Source: Schleiferia thermophila (lineage in GTDB: Bacteria; Bacteroidota; Bacteroidia; Flavobacteriales; Schleiferiaceae). Taken from it: 64,000 bases of DNA. The position numbers and the translations under genes are program-made. The stretch spans positions 1 to 64,000 of the forward strand of contig NZ_QPJS01000004.1 of the NCBI RefSeq assembly GCF_003337435.1, given 5' to 3'. The notes below the pieces were generated by a model. It saw only the letters and a program-made list of their open reading frames with translations, ran no database searches and was not told the origin of the DNA. This document shows positions 46,037-54,351 of the stretch, in pieces. The stretch's first letter is position 1, and every line of letters starts with the position of its first letter.

Positions 46037-48256
46037 TTATTTACGGGTTACGGAAGTAACACCTTCTACGTTTTTAAGCTTTTCAATTACTTTGGTCAGG
46101 TGCATTTTATCAGTGACTATCAGGGTTATCTCACCTGAAAAAACGCCAGCTTCTCCGAATATATTGATCGCCTTGATGTTTACATGCAGGTCGTTGGATA
46201 TAATCTGAGTGACTTTGTTTACCAGACCTAGGGTATCAATGCCCTTTATGAGAAGCACAGCTGTGAAGTCACCTTTTTGCTCGGCAACCCAGCGGGCTTT
46301 TATAATTCGGTTGGCATAATTACTTTGTAAGGTGATTGCGTTTGGACAGTCGTTCCTGTGTACGGTAATACCGCCTGCAGACCCCAGAAAGCCAAATACC
46401 GAATCTCCGGGTACAGGATTGCAGCACTTGCCTATGCGATATTCCAGTTTTTCATCATTTTGTCCGAAGACCAGGATTTTGGGATCCTGTTCGGTAGTTG
46501 ATTTTTTTAAAGTTGAATCTGAAACATCGGACCTGCTGAATTTTCTCCGCAGGTAGGCCATCAGTCCCTGGTTGTAGTTTCTGGCAAATTCTTTTATGTC
46601 TTCGTTGTCGATGATTTTACTACCTACTTTGAAAAAGAGTTCCTGGCTATTGGCCAGTTTAAAAAATTGAACCATTCGGTTGATGACCTTTTCCGTAGGC
46701 TTGATTTTAATATATGAGAGTTTTCGACTGAGAATTTCTTTACCACGGTCGGCGATGATGCGCTTCTCTTCTCTAAGAGACGATTTGATCTTAGCTTTTG
46801 CTTTGGAGGTGACTACATGGTTGAGCCATTCTTCTTTGGGTTTTTGCTTGGCCGAAGTGATGATTTCTACCTGGTCACCGCTTTGCAGTTTGTAGTTGAG
46901 GGGGACCAGCTTACCATTAACTTTGGCTCCGAGGGTTTTCAGGCCGACGTCGGTATGGATTTCAAAGGCAAAGTCCAAGGGAGTAGATCCCTGTGGCAGT
47001 CTTTTTAGGTCGCCTTTTGGAGTAAAAACGAAGATTTCTTCTGAAAGCAAATTGGTTTTGAATTCGTTGACAAACTCTACCGCATTGGTTTCAGGACTTT
47101 CGAGGAGCTGTCTGAATTTTTCGATAAGCTTTTCCAGATGATTATCAGCACTTACGTCTTCTTTATATTTCCAATGTGCAGCATAGCCTTTTTCAGCGAC
47201 TTCGTCCATCCTCTTCGAACGAATCTGTACCTCGATCCAGTGGCCGTCTGGTCCCATCACGGTAGTATGTAGTGATTCGTATCCGTTGGATTTGGGAGCT
47301 GACACCCAGTCTCTGAATCGCTCCGGACTGGGCTTGTACAGACTTGTGATTATGCTGTACACTCGCCAGATATCGGCTTTTTCGTGTTCGGGAGGGCTGT
47401 CGAGGATGATGCGTATGGCAAACTTGTCGTATACCTCTTCGAAGGGTATGCCTTGCTTGCGCATCTTTTTCCGGATGGAATAAATGCTCTTTGTCCGATA
47501 TTTTATGGAAAATACAAGTCCCTCTTTTTTAAGAAGTTCTCTGATTTTTTCTGTAAATTGAGTAAGGTAGCGGGTGTCGTCAGCTTTTGATTCTTTGAGT
47601 TTCTGTTCTATTTCGCGGTATATTTCAGGCTCTGTATATTTTAGCGATAAGTCTTCGAGTTCGGTTTTTATGTTGTAGAGCCCAAGTCGGCCCGCTAGTG
47701 GTGCATACAGATAAAGTGTTTCTGAAGCTATTTTTTGCTGTTTATAGGCTGACAAGTCGTCCAACGTGCGCATATTGTGCAGGCGATCTGCCAGTTTGAC
47801 GAGAATCACACGGATATCGTCTGAGATGGTGAGCAGCATTTTGCGAAAGTTTTCAGCTTGTATGGAGACATCCAGATCCGATACGTTGGAAATTTTTGTC
47901 AGCCCGTCGATGATTTTAGCAATGGTTTTATTGAAAAGTCTTTCAATATCTTCAAGGGTGTAATCTGAGTCTTCAACCACATCATGGAGCAAGGCACACG
48001 CAATGGAGGTAGGTCCTAGGCCAATTTCACGGGATACGATTATCGCTACTTCCAGAGGGTGAAGGATGTAAGGTTCACCACTTTTGCGTCGCACGCCTTT
48101 GTGTGCGTCCATAGCTACATCAAAGGCTTTGCGAATCAGCATTTTGTCCTCTTTATCTATCTTGTGTGCGCAGGTTTTAAGCAGGATCTTGTATCGGGAA
48201 AGAATTTTTTTCTTTTCCTCAGTGTTCTGATCAGTGGTTTTTAGTTCTACATCCAT
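46037..48256 (-). CDS. Bifunctional (p)ppGpp synthetase/hydrolase (RelA/SpoT)
   Basis: The 739-residue protein has all domains of a long RSH enzyme. The HD hydrolase carries ALLHDVVEDSDYTLEDI. The synthetase has RFRDWVSAPKSNGYESLHTTVMG. The TGS domain reads IFVFTPKGDLKRLPQGSTPLD. A Cys-rich zinc-finger-like part follows (IGKCCNPVPGDSVFGFLG), with an ACT domain at the end. The intact HDxxED motif suggests hydrolase activity together with synthetase, so it is a SpoT/Rel-type stringent-response regulator. It stands alone; 140-190 bases separate it from hutI and hemF. Confidence 0.95.
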   Translation of the reverse strand: MDVELKTTDQNTEEKKKILSRYKILLKTCAHKIDKEDKMLIRKAFDVAMDAHKGVRRKSGEPYILHPLEVAIIVSREIGLGPTSIACALLHDVVEDSDYTLEDIERLFNKTIAKIIDGLTKISNVSDLDVSIQAENFRKMLLTISDDIRVILVKLADRLHNMRTLDDLSAYKQQKIASETLYLYAPLAGRLGLYNIKTELEDLSLKYTEPEIYREIEQKLKESKADDTRYLTQFTEKIRELLKKEGLVFSIKYRTKSIYSIRKKMRKQGIPFEEVYDKFAIRIILDSPPEHEKADIWRVYSIITSLYKPSPERFRDWVSAPKSNGYESLHTTVMGPDGHWIEVQIRSKRMDEVAEKGYAAHWKYKEDVSADNHLEKLIEKFRQLLESPETNAVEFVNEFKTNLLSEEIFVFTPKGDLKRLPQGSTPLDFAFEIHTDVGLKTLGAKVNGKLVPLNYKLQSGDQVEIITSAKQKPKEEWLNHVVTSKAKAKIKSSLREEKRIIADRGKEILSRKLSYIKIKPTEKVINRMVQFFKLANSQELFFKVGSKIIDNEDIKEFARNYNQGLMAYLRRKFSRSDVSDSTLKKSTTEQDPKILVFGQNDEKLEYRIGKCCNPVPGDSVFGFLGSAGGITVHRNDCPNAITLQSNYANRIIKARWVAEQKGDFTAVLLIKGIDTLGLVNKVTQIISNDLHVNIKAINIFGEAGVFSGEITLIVTDKMHLTKVIEKLKNVEGVTSVTRK

Positions 48257-48389
48257 ATTATATTGTATTTCAATGCTTTAACAAAATTCTTCACCCGTGA
48301 TGCTGATTAACCCAAAGTTAAGGAACGGAAGTAATTGAAGTTGCTTATTCTAAGTTTTTATCTGAATCTTTGAGTCCTTCCGAATGGCC

Positions 48390-49322
48390 TCAATAGTCGG
48401 AAATTTCATAAGTATTAATCCAATCTCTGTGCAGAAGTGCTTTTATCAATTTTGCTTCTGCACTACCTGGAGCTGGCCGATGGTCGTATTCCCAGCGAGC
48501 TGTAGTGGGCAAACTCATCAATATAGATTCTACCCGACCATCGGTTTTAAGTCCAAATAGAGTTCCTCTGTCGTAGATCAGGTTAAACTCCACATATCTA
48601 CCTCTCCTGATTCCTTGCCAGCGCAGATGTTCATCGGTATAAGGGTGGTCTTTTCGTCTCTGAACGATGGGTATATAAGCTGGCAAAAAGACGTCTCCTA
48701 CATCGGTCACAAAGTTCAGCCAAGCCGCTGCTGACGTTTGCTCGTCAGGTCGGAGGTAGTCAAAGAAAATTCCTCCAATGCCTCGGTTTTCCTTGCGATG
48801 TGCAATGTAGAAATATTGGTCACATTCTTTTTTAAATTGAGGGTAGTATTCAATCGAGTGTTTGTCACAAGCATCTTTTAGAGTCGAATGAAAGTGCCTG
48901 CCATCTTCTTCAAAGATATAGTAGGGCGTGAGATCTGCACCACCTCCAAACCATGAATCTACCAATTTTCCTTCGTCGTCATATAGTTCAAAATATCTAA
49001 AATTAGCATGTACGGTAGGCACAAAAGGATTTCGTGGATGTATGACCAATGAGATTCCGCAGGCAAAAAACTTCCGGTGATTTGCCCCGAGTCGCTGCAT
49101 CATCACTTCTGGCAATTCGCCGTGGACCACCGATGTATTTACACCACCTTTTTCAAAGACGTTTCCATCTGAAATAATTCTTGTAATTCCTCCTCCTCCT
49201 CCCGGGCGTTCCCATTGATCTTCAACAAATTTGCTGCATCCATCCTCTGCTTCCAGAGCTGTACAAATACGCTGTTGAAGATTGTGTATGTATTCTGTAA
49301 ATTTTTCTTTTATACTCTGCAT
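48390..49322 (-). CDS. hemF: Oxygen-dependent coproporphyrinogen III oxidase
   Basis: The 310-residue HemF decarboxylates coproporphyrinogen III to protoporphyrinogen IX with molecular oxygen in heme synthesis. Family motifs are WERPGGGGGITRI, EKGGVNTSVVHG, VHANFRYFEL, SWFGGGADLTPYY, IGGIFFDYL, and FNLIYDRGTLFGL. The length is standard. Its presence supports aerobic growth. About 80 bases separate it from pruA, which reads the same way. Confidence 0.96.
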   Translation of the reverse strand: MQSIKEKFTEYIHNLQQRICTALEAEDGCSKFVEDQWERPGGGGGITRIISDGNVFEKGGVNTSVVHGELPEVMMQRLGANHRKFFACGISLVIHPRNPFVPTVHANFRYFELYDDEGKLVDSWFGGGADLTPYYIFEEDGRHFHSTLKDACDKHSIEYYPQFKKECDQYFYIAHRKENRGIGGIFFDYLRPDEQTSAAAWLNFVTDVGDVFLPAYIPIVQRRKDHPYTDEHLRWQGIRRGRYVEFNLIYDRGTLFGLKTDGRVESILMSLPTTARWEYDHRPAPGSAEAKLIKALLHRDWINTYEISDY

Positions 49323-49402
49323 GGCTTCAGATATTTAACATGAAAAAAGTGACCATCAGCACAGTTGCCGACAGTCACTTCCATAACCGAATACATTATA
49401 GC

Positions 49403-51028
49403 TTATTTCATAAAGGGATATGTGTAGTCGATAGGAGGCACAAATGTTTCTTTGATCGACCGGGCACTAACCCATCGAAGTAGGTTAAGTTTGGAACCTG
49501 CTTTATCGTTGGTACCGCTGCCACGTGCACCTCCAAAGGGTTGCTGGTCGACTACGGCTCCAGTAGGTTTATCGTTGATATAAAAATTACCCGCACTGTC
49601 CACCAGTCGTATTGTTGCAGTTTCAATCGCATAACGGTCTCTGCTAAAGATGGCCCCGGTCAGTGCATATTCACTGGTTTCGTTTACAAGTTCAAGTGAT
49701 GCTTCCCATTGCGCATCTTCATAGATGTAGATTGTTAAAACAGGGCCAAAAATTTCCTCTACCATGGTGCGTGATTTGGGGTTTTTGGTCACTATCACAG
49801 TGGGCTCGATGAAATATCCAACGGATTTATTGTATTTACCTCCGTAAATGATTTGACAATCGGGGTTTTTCCTGGCATCTTCAATATAATTTACAATTCG
49901 GTCAAAAGCTCCTTCGTGTATGACCGCCGTTACAAAATTTGAAAAGTCGCGTGGTGAACCCATTTTAATCTCAGAAAGCATGCGGCCAAGTAGTTCATTG
50001 ACTTCTTTCCATCTGCTGGCTGGTATATAGGCTCTTGAGGCTGCAGAGCACTTTTGTCCTTGATATTCGAAGGCTCCCCTGATCAGCGCTACTGCTACTT
50101 CAGTCGCATCTGCTGATGGGTGCATCCATACATAATCTTTCCCACCGGTTTCACCAACGATTCGGGGATATGATTTATAGAGGTGGATGTTTTCTCCTAT
50201 AGTTTTCCAAATAGACCTGAATACCGTAGTGGAACCGGTATAGTGAATACCTGCAAAATCAGGATTTCCAAGAACTACACGGGCAGTTTCTGCGGGGTCT
50301 GTCATAATCATATTGATGACTCCGGCTGGTAATCCTGCTTCTATAAGGACTTTCATCACCACATAGGCCGAGTATACCTGATAGAGCGAGGGTTTCCATA
50401 CCACCACATTGCCCATCAGGGCAGCAGAGGCAGGCAGGTTTCCGCTGATTGCTGTGAAGTTAAACGGCGTGACTGCAAAGACAAAACCTTCCAGCGGACG
50501 GTATTCCATTCTATTCCAGATACCGGGCTGGGAGTTGGGTTGCTCATTGTAGATCTCTGCCATATATTTCACATTAAATCTAAGAAAGTCAATCAACTCA
50601 CAGGCAGCATCGATCTCAGTCTGAAAGGCTGTTTTGCTCTGTGCAATCATAGTGGCCGCATTGATCTCCGCGCGGTAAGGACCGGCGATTAGATCTGCAG
50701 CTTTCAGAAATATGGAGGCTCTCTGTTCCCAACTCATGGCAGCCCATTGTTTTCTCGCTTTTAGTGCTGCATCGATAGCCGATTGAATATGGGTCACATC
50801 GCCCATGTGATAATGACCTACATTGTGGTGATGATCGTGTGGTGGTTTCACACGTTCGGTTTTACCGGTGCGTACTTCCTTACCATCAATGTACATGGGA
50901 ATATCGCGTACAGAATTCCAAAGCTTGTCGTACATAGCCTGAAGTTCGGCTCGTTCAGGGCTGCCGGGTGCATACTGCTTTACAGGCTCATTTTTTACAT
51001 CGGGAATTTTAAAAAATCCTTTGTTCAT
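49403..51028 (-). CDS. pruA: L-glutamate gamma-semialdehyde dehydrogenase
   Basis: About 541 residues from ATG 51028, the starting point of the typical NKGFFKIPDVKNEPVK opening (a start at 51037 adds 3 residues). This aldehyde dehydrogenase oxidises glutamate semialdehyde/P5C to glutamate with NAD in proline catabolism. Seen are the NAD-fold AVTPFNFTAISGNLP, the Glu in GETGGKDYVW (about 292) and the catalytic Cys in YQGQKCSAASRAY (about 326). A TAGTTTTG promoter box on the minus strand (51052-51059) lies just upstream and makes an in-frame ATG at 51073 unlikely. A 25-bp palindrome is further upstream. Confidence 0.93.
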   Translation of the reverse strand: MNKGFFKIPDVKNEPVKQYAPGSPERAELQAMYDKLWNSVRDIPMYIDGKEVRTGKTERVKPPHDHHHNVGHYHMGDVTHIQSAIDAALKARKQWAAMSWEQRASIFLKAADLIAGPYRAEINAATMIAQSKTAFQTEIDAACELIDFLRFNVKYMAEIYNEQPNSQPGIWNRMEYRPLEGFVFAVTPFNFTAISGNLPASAALMGNVVVWKPSLYQVYSAYVVMKVLIEAGLPAGVINMIMTDPAETARVVLGNPDFAGIHYTGSTTVFRSIWKTIGENIHLYKSYPRIVGETGGKDYVWMHPSADATEVAVALIRGAFEYQGQKCSAASRAYIPASRWKEVNELLGRMLSEIKMGSPRDFSNFVTAVIHEGAFDRIVNYIEDARKNPDCQIIYGGKYNKSVGYFIEPTVIVTKNPKSRTMVEEIFGPVLTIYIYEDAQWEASLELVNETSEYALTGAIFSRDRYAIETATIRLVDSAGNFYINDKPTGAVVDQQPFGGARGSGTNDKAGSKLNLLRWVSARSIKETFVPPIDYTYPFMK

Positions 51029-51051
51029 AAAAGACATTTTTAATATGTGGA

Positions 51052-51059
51052 CAAAACTA
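51052..51059 (-). promoter_or_regulatory. pruA -7 promoter box (TAGTTTTG)
   Basis: On the minus strand TAGTTTTG fits TAnnTTTG and lies 24 bases before ATG 51028. It excludes the more distant in-frame ATG at 51073 as the start. Confidence 0.45.
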
Positions 51060-51102
51060 AGAATCGACGGCATTTACCTACAGCCTTAAAAGTCACAATT
51101 CG

Positions 51103-51127
51103 CTTTCTGTTTCAGTGAAACAGAAAG
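51103..51127. promoter_or_regulatory. 25-bp perfect palindrome upstream of pruA
   Basis: CTTTCTGTTTCA and TGAAACAGAAAG pair perfectly around a single central G. Its centre is about 60 bases before the pruA -7 box and about 80 bases after the HU/SPOR stop. The single-base loop rules out a normal terminator hairpin; this looks like the site of a symmetric dimeric regulator. Confidence 0.6.
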
Positions 51128-51204
51128 TATTGAAAATGCAGCTTCAAAGTGAAGATGCTGGTAAAAGCCGGATATATTGCCCCGAAATCAGGGGCTACAC
51201 CTGG

Positions 51205-52302
51205 TTATCGAACAACAAATGCATCTGAAACTACAGTCTCTCTGACTTTCGCAAGAACAGAGTCGGACTCTTCTTTAGTACAGTAGATGACGACTCGGTG
51301 CATGGAACCTGCAGGTTCTATCACGGCACTGAATTGGTGAGAAGACAGCTCTGATTGTCTCCTTTGTGCATTTTGAATATGCCCAAAAATTCCGGCAGAA
51401 ATTTTTACTTTTTTCAAAAGGGTATGCATTTTCTCTCCTGTGGGATGTGTTGCTTCCATCACATTGGAAGGTTCGGTTTTTTGTGTATGGAGTGTATTTG
51501 TTTTAAATTCATCAGCAGCACCTGGTATCTCAGGCTGAAGTTCTGAATCCGAAGTTGAATCGGATTTAGAGGATTTCTCCAACACTTTACGGTCGATATC
51601 TTGTTCAAATTCACTTTTAATTTCTCCCGGGTCCGGAGGCCCCTGATTCAGACTGTCGTGAGCTGGAACAAAGCCTATATAGGAAAAGCTATCCGTACTG
51701 TTTTTACTCAGATAATGACTGTTTTCATATGCTATATACACGACGGTAAAAACCACCAACAAGACAGCAGCCACTTTCATCGCACTGTAAAAATTGGTGA
51801 GCAGAACTGTGGCATTTCGACTTTCTGCCACACTGCCTTCGATCTGAGCTTGCTTTCTTATGGTTTGAGCTACAATAGACTCTTCGGTGATAGCTGGTGA
51901 TCTAAACATTCCCAATCCGTAAGAGCTGGTTAGAAAGTTAGCCTCCAAAGCAGGAGAAAACTGAAGATTACCCTCTGCATCTGAATAGAGTTTTCCGATC
52001 CCCTCTAAAGTTACTTTATTGCCGCTTTCAATGATTCTTTGCCATGACCGTACGGAAATCTCAATCATTTGCATGGCTTCCTGATAAGAAACCCCCTCTT
52101 TTCGGCTAATGTAATGTGCCAGCAGGCCATCGTTTTCCTTTAGTCTCGCATTAAATGAAATTCGTTTGGAAGGGGGACGGAACATATAAGTACCTTCCTG
52201 TATTTCTGCAGGAAAATACTTGGACACAAAACCACCAAAACCGGGTATTATTACACAGTCATAAGAATATAGTAATTGAATGATGTGCTGGTTAATGGTC
52301 AT
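51205..52302 (-). CDS. CCDC81-like HU-domain / SPOR membrane protein
   Basis: About 365 residues. The N-terminus (CVIIPGFGGFVSKYFPAE, then RISFNARLKENDGLLAHYI and a second SVRSWQRIIESGNKVTLEGIGKL) matches the two CCDC81-like prokaryotic HU modules. One membrane helix follows (AAVLLVVFTVVYIAYE), then a polar linker and a C-terminal SPOR-like domain (AVIEPAGSMHRVVIYC). SPOR domains bind peptidoglycan and locate at division sites; the cytoplasmic HU-like part could bind nucleic acid or protein. Its promoter box is at 52329-52336. It is divergent from glgB. Confidence 0.82.
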   Translation of the reverse strand: MTINQHIIQLLYSYDCVIIPGFGGFVSKYFPAEIQEGTYMFRPPSKRISFNARLKENDGLLAHYISRKEGVSYQEAMQMIEISVRSWQRIIESGNKVTLEGIGKLYSDAEGNLQFSPALEANFLTSSYGLGMFRSPAITEESIVAQTIRKQAQIEGSVAESRNATVLLTNFYSAMKVAAVLLVVFTVVYIAYENSHYLSKNSTDSFSYIGFVPAHDSLNQGPPDPGEIKSEFEQDIDRKVLEKSSKSDSTSDSELQPEIPGAADEFKTNTLHTQKTEPSNVMEATHPTGEKMHTLLKKVKISAGIFGHIQNAQRRQSELSSHQFSAVIEPAGSMHRVVIYCTKEESDSVLAKVRETVVSDAFVVR

Positions 52303-52328
52303 TGAGCCGTATATAGTTTATACAAACA

Positions 52329-52336
52329 CAAAGGTA
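52329..52336 (-). promoter_or_regulatory. -7 box (TACCTTTG) for the HU/SPOR gene
   Basis: On the minus strand TACCTTTG matches TAnnTTTG exactly, 26 bases before the ATG at 52302. Confidence 0.55.
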
Positions 52337-52378
52337 GTTTAAAATTTTTTTAGCGAATCATGAAAAAGACAATTTCTG

Positions 52379-52395
52379 ATGTCAAACTTTGACAT
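52379..52395. promoter_or_regulatory. 17-bp palindrome upstream of glgB
   Basis: ATGTCAAA and TTTGACAT flank a single central C. The right half contains TTTG, which could be the glgB -33 element, so a bound protein would block or assist that promoter. It lies 31 bases before the glgB ATG and within the divergent gap with the HU/SPOR gene. Confidence 0.5.
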
Positions 52396-52426
52396 TATTT
52401 AGCACCAGTTCCATACATTATTCAAT

Positions 52427-54337
52427 ATGAGTACCATTCCTCATTCTCTTTACACGGATTTTGATATATCACTATTCAGATCAGGCCATCATTTTAAAAT
52501 GTATGAAAAAATGGGTGCACACCCCCTGGAGCTCGACGGGCAGGCAGGCACCTACTTTTCAGTCTGGGCTCCTAATGCCCGGAATGTTGCAGTGATAGGC
52601 GATTTTAACTTCTGGAGCAAGGATGCTCACGCGCTATTTCCAAGGTGGGATGGTTCCGGCATTTGGGAAGGATTTGTCCCGGGAGCTTTACAAGGTCATC
52701 GATACAAATACCTGATAACCACTCAATGGGGCTATCAAATCGAAAAAGCCGACCCATATGCCCGCCTAGCCGAAATTCCACCAAAGACAGCCAGTATTAT
52801 CTGGAAAGATGACTATCGATGGAATGACCAGAAGTGGAAAGCAAACCTTAGCCTGAGAAACAGCCTCGACTGCCCTATGAGCATCTACGAAGTGCACCTG
52901 GGTAGCTGGATGCGCAATGCCGACGGCACTTCTCTAAGCTACAGGCAAATGATTGAAAAATTAGTCCCATACGTAAAAAAAATGGGCTATACCCATGTGG
53001 AATTTATGCCGGTCATGGAGCATCCCTTTTTTGGTTCATGGGGCTATCAAATTACCGGCTACTACGCCCCGTCATCCAGATATGGCTCACCGGAGGATTT
53101 CAAGGCCCTTATCGATGCATTCCACTCAGAGGATATAGGCGTGATACTCGACTGGGTACCTTCCCATTTTCCAGGTGACCTCCACGGCCTCGTCCGATTT
53201 GATGGCACTGCACTGTACGAGCATGAAGACCCTCGCAAAGGCTTTCATCCTGATTGGAATAGCTTCATATTCAACTATGGCCGGTATGAGGTCCGCTCAT
53301 TCCTTTTCTCCAATGCGATGTACTGGATTGAGCAATTTCACGCCGATGGACTGCGCGTAGATGCCGTGGCCTCTATGCTTTACCTTGATTATTCCCGTAA
53401 ACCCGGTGAATGGGTACCCAACCCATTCGGCGGAAAGGAAAACCTGGAAGCAATTAGTTTTCTCCGCGAGCTCAACGAATTCATTTACAAAGAACATCCC
53501 GATATCCAAATGATTGCCGAAGAGTCCACTGCTTTTCCCAAAGTATCAAGACCTGTGTACGAAGGGGGCCTGGGCTTTGGCCTTAAGTGGATGATGGGAT
53601 GGATGCACGACACCCTCAACTATTTTAAACGCGACCCTATCTTCCGCAGATATCATCATGGCGAAATCACTTTCAGCCTGGTTTATGCATATACTGAAAA
53701 CTTTACCCTCCCATTCTCTCACGACGAAGTAGTACATGGCAAAGGTTCTCTGTTAAGCCGGATGCCCGGTGATCTATGGCAAAAATTTGCCAATCTTAGA
53801 GCCATTTTTGGCTACATGTTTACACATCCGGGTAGCAAACTGATGTTTATGGGCTCCGAATTTGGTCAAACCAGCGAGTGGAACCACGACGCGTCTGTCC
53901 GTTGGGACCAGCTTGAAAATTTAAACTTCAGCAAGGGGCTCTTACAACTCATTATTGACCTCAATAAGCTCTATCGTGAGCAGGAAGCCCTCTATAAAAA
54001 ACAATACAAACCCGAAGGGTTCGAATGGATAGAAGTCAATGACTGGCAGCAGAGCGTGCTGAGTTATGTTCGAAAATCTGGAAATCCTGACCAAGACATC
54101 GTAGTCATCGCCAATTTCACACCTATAATCAGAAAAAACTACCGCATCGGGGTACCCTCCTATGGCCAATGGAAACTCATTCTCAATACCGACGATGCCA
54201 AATACGGAGGCTCCGGTATGCACAAAAACCACCCAAAAATCTCCTCCGAATCCATTCACTGGCACGGTCGGGAAGACAGCATCTCCATTGACCTGCCGCC
54301 ACTGGCCGTATTGATTTTCAAAAAAATCAAAAAATAA
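52427..54337 (+). CDS. glgB: 1,4-alpha-glucan branching enzyme
   Basis: The 636-residue GlgB makes alpha-1,6 branches in glycogen. An N-terminal CBM48 module (GTYFSVWAPNARNVAVIGDFN) precedes the GH13 barrel, whose motifs are DWVPSHFPGD, GLRVDAVASMLY (nucleophile Asp), MIAEESTAFP (acid/base Glu) and PFSHDEVVHG (third Asp). The C-terminal beta domain ends VLIFKKI. It lies 14 bases upstream of the DUF3536 gene, suggesting an operon for glycogen turnover. No glgA or glgC is in the window. Confidence 0.94.
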   Translation: MSTIPHSLYTDFDISLFRSGHHFKMYEKMGAHPLELDGQAGTYFSVWAPNARNVAVIGDFNFWSKDAHALFPRWDGSGIWEGFVPGALQGHRYKYLITTQWGYQIEKADPYARLAEIPPKTASIIWKDDYRWNDQKWKANLSLRNSLDCPMSIYEVHLGSWMRNADGTSLSYRQMIEKLVPYVKKMGYTHVEFMPVMEHPFFGSWGYQITGYYAPSSRYGSPEDFKALIDAFHSEDIGVILDWVPSHFPGDLHGLVRFDGTALYEHEDPRKGFHPDWNSFIFNYGRYEVRSFLFSNAMYWIEQFHADGLRVDAVASMLYLDYSRKPGEWVPNPFGGKENLEAISFLRELNEFIYKEHPDIQMIAEESTAFPKVSRPVYEGGLGFGLKWMMGWMHDTLNYFKRDPIFRRYHHGEITFSLVYAYTENFTLPFSHDEVVHGKGSLLSRMPGDLWQKFANLRAIFGYMFTHPGSKLMFMGSEFGQTSEWNHDASVRWDQLENLNFSKGLLQLIIDLNKLYREQEALYKKQYKPEGFEWIEVNDWQQSVLSYVRKSGNPDQDIVVIANFTPIIRKNYRIGVPSYGQWKLILNTDDAKYGGSGMHKNHPKISSESIHWHGREDSISIDLPPLAVLIFKKIKK

Positions 54338-54351
54338 ACTGCTGATTCACT

